Positions 50,779 to 58,369 of a stretch of DNA of 64,000 bases are shown here, one piece after another (positions within the stretch are counted from its first letter, which is position 1; every line of letters begins with the position of its first letter). Source of the stretch: Kocuria sp. TGY1127_2. Its GTDB lineage: Bacteria > Actinomycetota > Actinomycetes > Actinomycetales > Micrococcaceae. Where the stretch lies: contig NZ_AP022834.1 of the NCBI RefSeq assembly GCF_013394385.1, positions 2,852,001 through 2,916,000 on the forward strand, read 5' to 3'. The position numbers and the translations under genes were made by a program. Under the pieces are notes generated by a model. It was not told the DNA's origin. It saw nothing but the letters and a program-made list of their open reading frames with translations, and ran no database searches.

Positions 50779-51705
50779 TCATGTGATATCGGCTCCGGAA
50801 ACACGCTGACGAATAAAGAATCCGGCCCTGGCGAGGGCCTCATCGGCGGCATCCAGCTGCCCTGCGAAAGTCTGGAAGACATGAGCAACGTTGCCGGTGA
50901 CGTCCAGGATCACATCCACTCCGGCTTCCCTGGCTCGCTCTGCGAAGCGAGTCGAATCGTCCAGCAGCAATTCCTCGGTCCCGACTTGCAATAGCACTGG
51001 TGGGAGCCCGGCCAGGTCGCCGCACGTCGCTGGCGAGGCCCAGGCTTGATGCGGATCCTGGCCGTCGAGATAGATGCTCGCGTTCCACCGCAAACTGTCT
51101 GCCGTGAAAAAGGGATCCCGTCCGCTCTTGGTCTCCAAGCTGGCTCCGGTCCTACTGGCGTCGAGACTCGCCGAGAACCCGACCAATCCTGCCGGCATAG
51201 GCAAACCTGCTTGTTTGGCCGCAAGACAGGCTCCGACTGCTATGCCGCCTCCGGCGGAGTCACCCGCGAAAACAATGGACGTCGGGTCCGAGCCCCGGTC
51301 CAGAAGTTCACGGTAGGCCGCCAGTGCATCTTCGATGCCTGCGGGAAAAGGGTGCTCGGGCGCCAAGCGGTAATCGAGTGACAACGCAGAAACGCCCGTT
51401 TCTTTGACCAGACTCGCTGTCAAGGACATCGCCGTCGCCGGGGATCCGATCATGAAGGATCCGCCGTGGAAATACAGGATAGTGCCCGGTTTCGGTTCTT
51501 GGTCTTCGGGTTCGACGAGGACTGCTGGACGTCCGGCGAGTCTTGTTGGGCTCTGCTTGATCCCAGCGGGTATCTGCATGGTCGACACCATGCGAGCGAA
51601 TTCCGCCCGCATCCTGTCAATGTTCGGTGGTTCCTGCTCCGGGTCGATCGCAGTGGTCATGTTCTTCAGGCCGTCCATGATTGCTTGGCGCTGATCAGTA
51701 GTCAT
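50779..51705 (-). CDS. Alpha/beta-hydrolase, hormone-sensitive-lipase family esterase
   Basis: ATG 51705 with AGAGG upstream; 308 residues. The HSL-type motif YFHGGSFMIGS (oxyanion hole) lies near residue 78, the nucleophile elbow VFAGDSAGGGIAVG near 147, Asp in LLLDDSTRFAERA near 246 and His in GNVAHVFQ near 275. These intracellular esterases hydrolyse short acyl esters. It has no signal peptide. The gene lies upstream of phoD on the same strand with a 158-base gap holding the candidate PHO box, so they are probably separate transcripts. Confidence 0.86.
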   Translation of the reverse strand: MTTDQRQAIMDGLKNMTTAIDPEQEPPNIDRMRAEFARMVSTMQIPAGIKQSPTRLAGRPAVLVEPEDQEPKPGTILYFHGGSFMIGSPATAMSLTASLVKETGVSALSLDYRLAPEHPFPAGIEDALAAYRELLDRGSDPTSIVFAGDSAGGGIAVGACLAAKQAGLPMPAGLVGFSASLDASRTGASLETKSGRDPFFTADSLRWNASIYLDGQDPHQAWASPATCGDLAGLPPVLLQVGTEELLLDDSTRFAERAREAGVDVILDVTGNVAHVFQTFAGQLDAADEALARAGFFIRQRVSGADIT

Positions 51706-52119
51706 GTGAATCCTCTCGTTCGTCCTCTCGAACACCATGCTATGCGCCTCCGGGCCTTCACCGGGAGGTTGAACGCGCATCGGGTGCAACCCTGGACCAG
51801 GGCGTTATGGCCTCTTTGCAACGGACAGAGGTGCGCTTCCGGCATTCGGGGCGGCCGGGCAACGTGCCCACCTTGCGCCTCAGGTCTGGCTGTGAATTCC
51901 CTCGGGGTTCGGTAACGATCCCATTACGCCCGGACGCGTGCCATCGGCTTCCGGCCCGCAATACTGCCTCCCTGCCCTTGCGGGAGGTGGGTTATCAATT
52001 CGTTACCGCTTTTCTGCCCTGGTAACGGTCTCGTGTACCCCCGAAAAACCTGCGATAGCGTGAAAACGTCTTGATAACCCGCAAGGTTTTTGGACGCCAT
52101 CGAAAAAGGAGAAATCACC
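51706..52119. other. Intergenic region upstream of small secreted protein
   Basis: About 414 bases between divergent genes. It contains a CCTCCC/GGGAGG hairpin at 51967-51987 and an inverted repeat CGTTACC-N13-GGTAACG at 52001-52027, with related GGTAACG/ATTACG segments further left near 51910-51930. These may form a 5' leader structure or operator for the secreted protein gene. No gene is recognised. Confidence 0.4.
52001..52027. promoter_or_regulatory. Inverted repeat CGTTACC-N13-GGTAACG
   Basis: Perfect seven-base arms around a 13-base spacer, 93 bases upstream of the secreted protein start. It may be an operator or part of a leader hairpin. No regulator is adjacent. Confidence 0.35.
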
Positions 52120-52539
52120 ATGACCCGCACTCAGGTAATCACCCGCAAGGCCTCAATGACCGCCGCTGGTGTTGCATTAGCTCTCGGCGCGGGAGTCCTT
52201 GGGATGGGTCCGGCCCAAGCGGAAACGCCCTCCGCCTCGGACTCCGCAGCCACGCCGCAGGCCGAGGAAACGCAGCATAGCGCCCCCGCATCTCTGGACC
52301 AGGCCGTTTTGGTCAAGTCCGTGACCGATCCGACGGTCTACTACCTCAAGGTCCCCAGCCCCCACGGCATCGGCGAGGCTCCGGCTCCTGACGGAATGTA
52401 CAGCGTCGACATTGTGATTGGCGACCAGACCGAGCACTTCACCGTTGAGGCCAAGGACGGTCGCTTCGACCTGAAGGATTCCCACATCCTCAACACCTCG
52501 GAGTTCGAGCCTTATGTCATCGTCGACTGGATGGGCTGA
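52120..52539 (+). CDS. Small secreted protein of unknown function
   Basis: ATG 52120 with AAAAAGGAG upstream; 139 residues. Residues 1-36 are a signal peptide (basic start RTQVITRKAS, hydrophobic core GVALALGAGVLGMG, cleavage after AQA). A Ser/Ala/Glu-rich low-complexity stretch follows (about 37-58), then a compact domain containing VLVKSVTDPTVYYLKVPSPH, FTVEAKDGRFDLKD and a terminal VIVDWMG. I do not recognise the domain. A strong ribosome-binding site and a terminator-like hairpin 37 bases after the stop suggest a well-expressed single gene. Confidence 0.7.
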   Translation: MTRTQVITRKASMTAAGVALALGAGVLGMGPAQAETPSASDSAATPQAEETQHSAPASLDQAVLVKSVTDPTVYYLKVPSPHGIGEAPAPDGMYSVDIVIGDQTEHFTVEAKDGRFDLKDSHILNTSEFEPYVIVDWMG

Positions 52540-52575
52540 GTTCTGAGGTCTGAACCCACAAGCTAGAACCACACT

Positions 52576-52616
52576 GAGGGTCGGCGGGGAACATTGTTCT
52601 GCCGTCGGCCCTCTTT
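52576..52616 (+). terminator. Stem-loop terminator after secreted protein gene
   Basis: GAGGGTCGGCGG (52576-52587) pairs with CCGTCGGCCCTC (52602-52613) using two G-T wobbles, a 12-pair GC-rich stem followed by TTTC. It begins 37 bases after the stop codon. Confidence 0.6.
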
Positions 52617-52812
52617 CATGCTCTGTACCGCCTGGGATGAGCCGCCCGGCTGGGCAAGGTCTCCGAGATCGGTCAGCGCACGGCTGAGAAGTGGCTCGTC
52701 GTCTTCACCCCGCCTATTTCCTCTACAACGGGCCGGGCCCCTGTCCCCATGGTCCGGAGCCACTCCGCGTCATCAATCGGTGCGTTTCCCCGCTCCACGT
52801 TCCACGTTGGGA

Positions 52813-54318
52813 TCAGCCCTTCCGAAGGGTGATCTGCCAGCTGGCTTCCCCCTGCTCCCGGAAGTCCGTGATTTCGTGGCCGTCCTCGGCCGCCCAATGC
52901 GGAATCGCCTCGGTGGCTTGGGTGCAATCGAAATCGATGACCAGGTGATCCCCCGGGTCCAGAGTGGCCATGACGTCCTTGGCGTCGATCAGCGGGAACG
53001 GGCACACCGCGCCGAGGGAGTCCAAGGCGTAATAGCCCTCCCCAAGCTCCCGCAATGTGGAGGATGCTCCTGTTTTTTCTTTGAGTCCCACTGCACCAAG
53101 AGCAGCGGGAAAGCCGCCAAACCCTTGGACGCTGGAGGGCGGGGCCGCTGGGGCGGTATTCACCGAAGCGGAGGTCGTCACTTCCTCGGCACCCGACGTC
53201 ACCGATCCTGTCCCCACGGGTGCGGGTTCGACCGTCCGCCCGTCCGAGGCCACCGCCAGAGTATTGTCGAGGCTTTCGCTGGTCGTGTAGGTTCCACCGC
53301 CCGAGGTGGGGCGCGACGTCGTCGGGCGGAGCCACAACTTGGCGCCCAGCCCCACTCCGAGCGCGATAAAGACCAAGGATACCCACCCTTGGAAGCTGAA
53401 CAGGCTGGTCTGGACCATGCCGTTGCCCACGGTGCACCCGCCCGCGAGCGAGGCACCCACGCCCATCATCAGTCCGCCCGCGACCGAGCGGGTAGCCGTC
53501 CGGGCGTCGGGGACGCGGATTCGGAATTCTCCGCTCGCTTTGGCCGCGATGAACGCACCGACGAACAACCCGAGAACCAGCATGACGCCCCAGTCAATAT
53601 TGGAGTCATTGCCTGTAACCATGAACTTGACCAGGTTGGAAGAAGGCGTGGTAATCCCTAAGCCATCATTGCGGCCCGCAGCCGCGGACAGCGGCCACGC
53701 GATGACCCCGATCAGACCTACCAGGACGCCCGCCGTGTAGAAGTGGAGTGGACGTTTCCAGGCCGGACGGTTTCCCAGGGTTGCGGGCTTGGGAATTCGC
53801 CGTTCCTTACGCAGGAAATGGCGCACCATAACCACTGTCACCGCGGAAACCAAGATCACGAAAACCCACGGAGAGATGCCGAGGGCCTCGGGGATGGTGG
53901 TCAGTCCGGTATCCCACTGCTTCATCCACACCGCGAAGCCGCCGAGTGCACCCTTTTTCATGGCCGCAGAAGACAGAGCATACATCGCGAGCGCGATCCA
54001 CGAGCCGACCAGTCCTTCGGCCGAGCGGTACCACGTCCCGGACGCGCAACCACCGGCCAGGATGATCCCCAGACCGAACAGAAGACTCCCGACGACCACG
54101 GCGATCGGAGCGAAACCGGAATACTCGGGCGAGATCACGCCTGTGGAGGTCAGCACGGCAATGCCCACCGCGTGCACCGCGATCACGACCATGAGCGCCG
54201 TGAACGTTCGCCACGAGCGCTGCAGGAAAATGTCACGGAGCATACCGGTCACGCAGAAGCGTCCGCGTTGCATGACGACGCCGAGTAAGGCGCCGACGAT
54301 GAGACCTGTGAAGATCAT
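52813..54318 (-). CDS. YeeE/YedE transporter fused to a C-terminal TusA domain
   Basis: 501 residues. Residues 1 to about 335 form a YeeE/YedE (TsuA-like) membrane protein with its conserved cysteines in VMQRGRFCVTGM, LAGGCASGTWYR and LAGGCTVGNGM, which line the thiosulfate path in characterised relatives. A Ser/Thr/Pro-rich linker (about 335-415) leads to a TusA-like sulfurtransferase domain with the CPxP motif in LGAVCPFPLIDAKD (about 440). In other organisms YeeE and the TusA-like YeeD are separate neighbouring genes. The fusion should import thiosulfate (or a similar sulfur species) and hand sulfur on inside the cell. It stands alone. Confidence 0.88.
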   Translation of the reverse strand: MIFTGLIVGALLGVVMQRGRFCVTGMLRDIFLQRSWRTFTALMVVIAVHAVGIAVLTSTGVISPEYSGFAPIAVVVGSLLFGLGIILAGGCASGTWYRSAEGLVGSWIALAMYALSSAAMKKGALGGFAVWMKQWDTGLTTIPEALGISPWVFVILVSAVTVVMVRHFLRKERRIPKPATLGNRPAWKRPLHFYTAGVLVGLIGVIAWPLSAAAGRNDGLGITTPSSNLVKFMVTGNDSNIDWGVMLVLGLFVGAFIAAKASGEFRIRVPDARTATRSVAGGLMMGVGASLAGGCTVGNGMVQTSLFSFQGWVSLVFIALGVGLGAKLWLRPTTSRPTSGGGTYTTSESLDNTLAVASDGRTVEPAPVGTGSVTSGAEEVTTSASVNTAPAAPPSSVQGFGGFPAALGAVGLKEKTGASSTLRELGEGYYALDSLGAVCPFPLIDAKDVMATLDPGDHLVIDFDCTQATEAIPHWAAEDGHEITDFREQGEASWQITLRKG

Positions 54319-54410
54319 GATGAAGTGCCCGCTTTCATAAGCTGCGTGGATTGATCACGTTGAAGCTACTCGCGCTCGGGCTACGGCGTCGAGAGCTCAG
54401 TAACCGAACG

Positions 54411-55676
54411 TCACTTAGCGACCGGCACGACCCCGGTGATAGGAATGGTCATGGTCGTGGGTTCGAAGCGAACGGCGTAGCGGGTGACCGGGGTGCGGCG
54501 GTCGGAGAGCACGTTGGCGCCGAGCAGGACGAGCCCGCCAAGCGCGAGGGCCGCAGCGATCCAGCCCGTGGAGGACCAGCTGCCGCCGGCTTTCATGGCC
54601 GAGCCCGCAAGGAGCGGACCGAGCGCATTGGCCAGGTTGAATGCCACGTTGTTCATGGCCGCAGCCATGGTCTGGGCGTCGCCCGCTGCCATCATCAGGC
54701 GAGTCTGGAGTGGGACGACCATTCCGCCACTGGCTCCGATCAGGACCATCGCGATGCCGGTGACCCACGCGTTGCCCACACCCACGGCGTAGAGAACGGC
54801 CGAGAAGCCCAGGAGAACCTGAAAACCCATAGCGGCAGGCAACAGGATCTTGGAGTTGACGTAGCCTGCAACGTAACTGCCGAGCGTGGACCCGACGCCG
54901 TAGAGCATCAGGATCAAGGACATCGCCCAGCCCGGTCCGGCGTGGGACCCCTCGAATGCCGAGCTGAAGTAGGAGTACACGGCGAAGATGCCGCCGAAGC
55001 CGATCGCACCGGTGACCAGAGTCAGCAATACCTTGGGGTTGGTGAGCGCGGTCAGCTCGACCCGCGAGCTCGTGGCCTTGTTCCCCGCGTGGTTGGGTAC
55101 GGTGTTCCACAGCATGACCAGGGCGATCGCGGAGATCACGCTCATCAGCACGAAACTCAGTCGCCATCCGCCGACCTGTCCCACCAGCGTGAACAGCGGG
55201 ACACCGACGATGGTCGCGACGGTGATCCCCATCTGGACGATGCTTACCGCGCGGGCCTGCTTGGTCGGAAGGTTGATACCGGCCGCCGTGACCATGGCCA
55301 GGCCGATGAATGCTCCGTGCGGAATACCGGAAGCGAACCTGCCGATCACGAGCCATTCCATGGACGGCGCAGCCGCGACGAACAGATTTCCCACCGTCAG
55401 AAGCAGGAGCAGTCCAAGGAGTAGGGGCTTTCTGGGCCATTTGGCGCCAACCGCGGAAATCACCGGGGCACCGAGTACAACGCCGAGTGCGTATGCGGTA
55501 ATGATGTGGCCGGCCGAACCCTCATCGACCCCCATATCGGAGGAGATCGAGGGCAAGAGGCTCATTGAGGCAAACTCTCCGGCTCCGAAGGCGAAGGTTC
55601 CGACCGCTAGCAAGAGCGTGACGAGTCCTGTATTGGATGAATTCCGATTTAAAGTGAACAGCCGACTTGCCGACAT
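54411..55676 (-). CDS. DHA1-type MFS exporter (AraJ-like)
   Basis: 421 residues with 12 membrane helices. FGAGEFASMSLLPSISSDMGV in helix 1, AYALGVVLGAPVISAVGAKW then PRKPLLLG (motif A region) and GIPHGAFIGLAMV (motif C region) place it with AraJ-like sugar or drug efflux proteins. AAAGGAGGG precedes the ATG at close to ideal spacing. It is divergent from another MFS gene, with about 230 bases between them including a CCAAATTTGG palindrome near 55712. Substrate unknown. Confidence 0.82.
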   Translation of the reverse strand: MSASRLFTLNRNSSNTGLVTLLLAVGTFAFGAGEFASMSLLPSISSDMGVDEGSAGHIITAYALGVVLGAPVISAVGAKWPRKPLLLGLLLLLTVGNLFVAAAPSMEWLVIGRFASGIPHGAFIGLAMVTAAGINLPTKQARAVSIVQMGITVATIVGVPLFTLVGQVGGWRLSFVLMSVISAIALVMLWNTVPNHAGNKATSSRVELTALTNPKVLLTLVTGAIGFGGIFAVYSYFSSAFEGSHAGPGWAMSLILMLYGVGSTLGSYVAGYVNSKILLPAAMGFQVLLGFSAVLYAVGVGNAWVTGIAMVLIGASGGMVVPLQTRLMMAAGDAQTMAAAMNNVAFNLANALGPLLAGSAMKAGGSWSSTGWIAAALALGGLVLLGANVLSDRRTPVTRYAVRFEPTTMTIPITGVVPVAK

Positions 55677-55906
55677 GATCCCTCCTTTCTGAGCAGATTG
55701 CGCAGTCGCCCAAATTTGGCAACTCCGGAGAACAACTGGGTATGCGCGACTTTTATTTCCGTTTCGAAAGAATCATGGATGTGAATTCCGCCATTGTGTT
55801 CGGTAACACTGACGAACTCACTCGCGTATGCCCGAGCGGACTACGTCGTCCCCCGTCATGTCCCGCTTCCGCGACGTCCTGAGAACCCGCGCGTAGGGTG
55901 GACTGT

Positions 55907-57160
55907 ATGCTCCGCCCTATTTTCTGGCCGGTTATCGTGCCGTCTCTGCTCTTTGCTATCGGAGTCGGCTCCACGGTCCCGGTCCTCATTCTCTCCGCAT
56001 TGAGTTTGGGGGCTAGTGGAGCTTTGGCTAGTGCGGTCGTCTCTTTGATGGGCGCTGCCAGCCTCCTCTTGACCGTCCCGGTCGGGATTCTGATCGACAA
56101 GGTTGGAGACCGGAGGGCCATGATCTTGGGGACCAGTGCGGCCGTGGTGATCACGGCATTGCTCGTTCTGTCCTTGGCTGGCTCTCTGCCCACGCCCTTT
56201 GCCCTTGTCATGTACGTGGTGTTGCTCATGCTTCTGGCGCCGGTCCAGGATATTTGGGGGCTGGCTCGGCAGGCCGTCGTCGCCGACCGAATGCCCGCGA
56301 TGCACATGGGCCGCGCTATGACGGCACTCGGCGGGACGCAACGGGTCGGGAATTTGGTGGGACCCATGATCAGCGCACTGCTTCTCCTGTGGTTTCCCTT
56401 GTGGTCCGTCTATATTTTCAGCGCGGCGTGTGCCGTGCTGGCCGTCGTTGTGCTTTGTATTCCTGCGCTGAACCGTGGCTTCGACTCCATGGGAGCCTCC
56501 ACTCAGACGACGCCGACCGCCGCAGTCGCGGATCCGAACGAGCCTGCCGCTCAGAAGCTCAAGGTCCGGTGGAAGGCCGTGATGCTCGCCGGTGTTGCGA
56601 TCACGATTCTGGCTATCGCTCGAGCGGCCCAACCCACGATGATTCAGCTTTGGGGCGTGCACATTGATCTGCACGAATCAGGCATTTCCTTGCTGGTGGC
56701 TTTGGGCGCGGCGCTCGAGCTGATTCTGATGTTCCCCGGCGGCTACATCAAGGATCGTTTGGGCCGATCAGTGGTTCTCATCCTGTGCCTCGCCATATTC
56801 GGGGCAGGTTTCCTCGTCATGGCGGTTCAGCCCACTCTGGCGTGGACCATCATGGCCGTCGCGGTTATGGCCGTCGGCAACGGACTGGGCGCGGGCGTGA
56901 ACATGACGATCGGCGCCGACCTGAGCCCCAGAGTCGGTCGCGCAAAGTTCCTCGGAATCTGGGCGATCTTCAACAACTCGGGCAAGTTGGGCGGACCGGC
57001 TATTGTGGCACTCCTTCTGAGCATCGCCACCCTCCCGTTGGCCCTTGTCACTACAGGCGTCGTGACCATTGTCGGAGCGGCTTGGACGGCGACATTCGCC
57101 CGGACCATGGATCTGCCGAAGGGCGTCCACAAGCGCAAGACCGGCCGGGCCACCCGTTAG
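55907..57160 (+). CDS. DHA1-like MFS transporter
   Basis: ATG 55907 (AGGGTGG upstream) is preferred over the GTG nine bases earlier; 417 residues, 12 helices. Motif A is GILIDKVGDRRAMILG, with a second DRLGRSVVL after helix 8. TALGGTQRVGNLVGPMIS is typical of drug:H+ antiporters of the DHA1 group. The stop overlaps the convergent GIY-YIG gene by four bases. No substrate can be assigned. Confidence 0.8.
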   Translation: MLRPIFWPVIVPSLLFAIGVGSTVPVLILSALSLGASGALASAVVSLMGAASLLLTVPVGILIDKVGDRRAMILGTSAAVVITALLVLSLAGSLPTPFALVMYVVLLMLLAPVQDIWGLARQAVVADRMPAMHMGRAMTALGGTQRVGNLVGPMISALLLLWFPLWSVYIFSAACAVLAVVVLCIPALNRGFDSMGASTQTTPTAAVADPNEPAAQKLKVRWKAVMLAGVAITILAIARAAQPTMIQLWGVHIDLHESGISLLVALGAALELILMFPGGYIKDRLGRSVVLILCLAIFGAGFLVMAVQPTLAWTIMAVAVMAVGNGLGAGVNMTIGADLSPRVGRAKFLGIWAIFNNSGKLGGPAIVALLLSIATLPLALVTTGVVTIVGAAWTATFARTMDLPKGVHKRKTGRATR

Positions 57161-58188
57161 GACACATCGCGGAGGCCGTGGCCGCCGGTTCGCCCGTCCT
57201 GTGCCCCGTCGACGATTCTGGGTTCAAGCCCACCGTAGGCCCCCAGTGTATTGACGATCGCTTCAGCCAGGTACGAGTTATGGAACCGCCGGTACATGGT
57301 CGAACCTTGTCTCATCAACCCGACATTGAGTCGATACGCGGCGTCGAGAACATCAGTATCGGATAACAATTGGCTCAGGGCGTCCAGGTCACCAAAATAC
57401 GGTGCGATGATGTCCCGCCTCTGTCGGTATGAAGGACGGTGGATAGCCAAGACTCCGTCCATGGCCTCGATCTCTTTGATCTTTTCAGAGGCCAACTGCT
57501 CCTCAGGTAAATTAAGGAACCCACCCACGAAGGAGCCACCTTCGTTCCGCTCCTCGTCGATGACCAACGACTCCATGTTCCCGCAGTTGAGGGTCAGGAG
57601 TCGCCGATACCCCTTCCTTCGGTTCGTCGAGGGCAAGGCTGAAACCGTCCACAGGAGACCGCTCGTAGCAAGAGCATCCGGGATGGTTTGGTCGACATAT
57701 TCGGCCATCAGGGTGACGATCACGCCAAATTCTTCAAGTCGGCCGAGTTCCCAATACTTGGTACGCTTCGGTTCGGCACTGTCTACAATCCGGCGTCGTC
57801 GCTCTCGTTCCTCCGGGAGGAAAAAAGTTTCCTCCTCGCGGACAGTGAAACTGGCTTCATGCTCACCGTGAGGAAGTTTAGTGAGGAGCTTATTCCGCAA
57901 GCCGAACTGAATCTCTTGTTGAGCGATCACTTGCCTCTCGGCTTCATCAAGTTCTTCCGCCGAACAAGGCGCGAAATGCAAGAACTGCAAGTCGGGGTAA
58001 CGACGACGGTGTGTCCCGACCCGGGTAACTACGTTCGTCGACTGCCCCACATACCTCTGACCGTTTTCGAATTCGAGGATGTATATCCCGGTCAAGGCCG
58101 AACACCCCCTGAATATCGGTGCTACCGAAGCCATCTCCCTGACATCGAACCGGGTAAAGCTCAGTGATATCGGCACAATCGCATTCAT
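57157..58188 (-). CDS. GIY-YIG domain nuclease-like protein
   Basis: ATG 58188 is chosen; a TTG at 58218 would add ten residues. About 343 residues. The N-terminal GIY-YIG module is TGIYILEFENGQRYVGQSTN, followed by VVTRVGTHRRRYP with the conserved Arg, and the metal-binding Glu is probably in LDEAERQVIAQQE. The remaining 250 residues have no recognised domain; they include ERRRRIVDSAEPKRTKYW and a long mixed region. GIY-YIG enzymes cut DNA (UvrC N-terminal domain, homing endonucleases). The gene is divergent from a class II UvrA gene, with about 180 bases between starts. Confidence 0.75.
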   Translation of the reverse strand: MNAIVPISLSFTRFDVREMASVAPIFRGCSALTGIYILEFENGQRYVGQSTNVVTRVGTHRRRYPDLQFLHFAPCSAEELDEAERQVIAQQEIQFGLRNKLLTKLPHGEHEASFTVREEETFFLPEERERRRRIVDSAEPKRTKYWELGRLEEFGVIVTLMAEYVDQTIPDALATSGLLWTVSALPSTNRRKGYRRLLTLNCGNMESLVIDEERNEGGSFVGGFLNLPEEQLASEKIKEIEAMDGVLAIHRPSYRQRRDIIAPYFGDLDALSQLLSDTDVLDAAYRLNVGLMRQGSTMYRRFHNSYLAEAIVNTLGAYGGLEPRIVDGAQDGRTGGHGLRDVS

Positions 58189-58369
58189 GAGCTCATTATG
58201 GAACCAGCTTTTCCTCAAAAGTTCTTAGGCAAGCCAACGTGTTTTGTCGGGACTCAACTTCATAGCGATTTTTCACGTAGCGCTGTGACGAGCCCGCACG
58301 CCGCTGGTTCCCACCGCCCTCGTCCTGTACCCGCATATCCCAGCGGTTCCCCTTGCTAGCCTCGAGTAC

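Noticed and set aside
51967-52027. Riboswitch upstream of the small secreted protein
   Set aside because: The inverted repeats are real, but they do not match a riboswitch consensus I know, so they are reported only as possible operator or leader structure.
54351-55424. 357-codon plus-strand frame
   Set aside because: Antisense to the AraJ-like exporter; highly charged, repetitive composition without domains.
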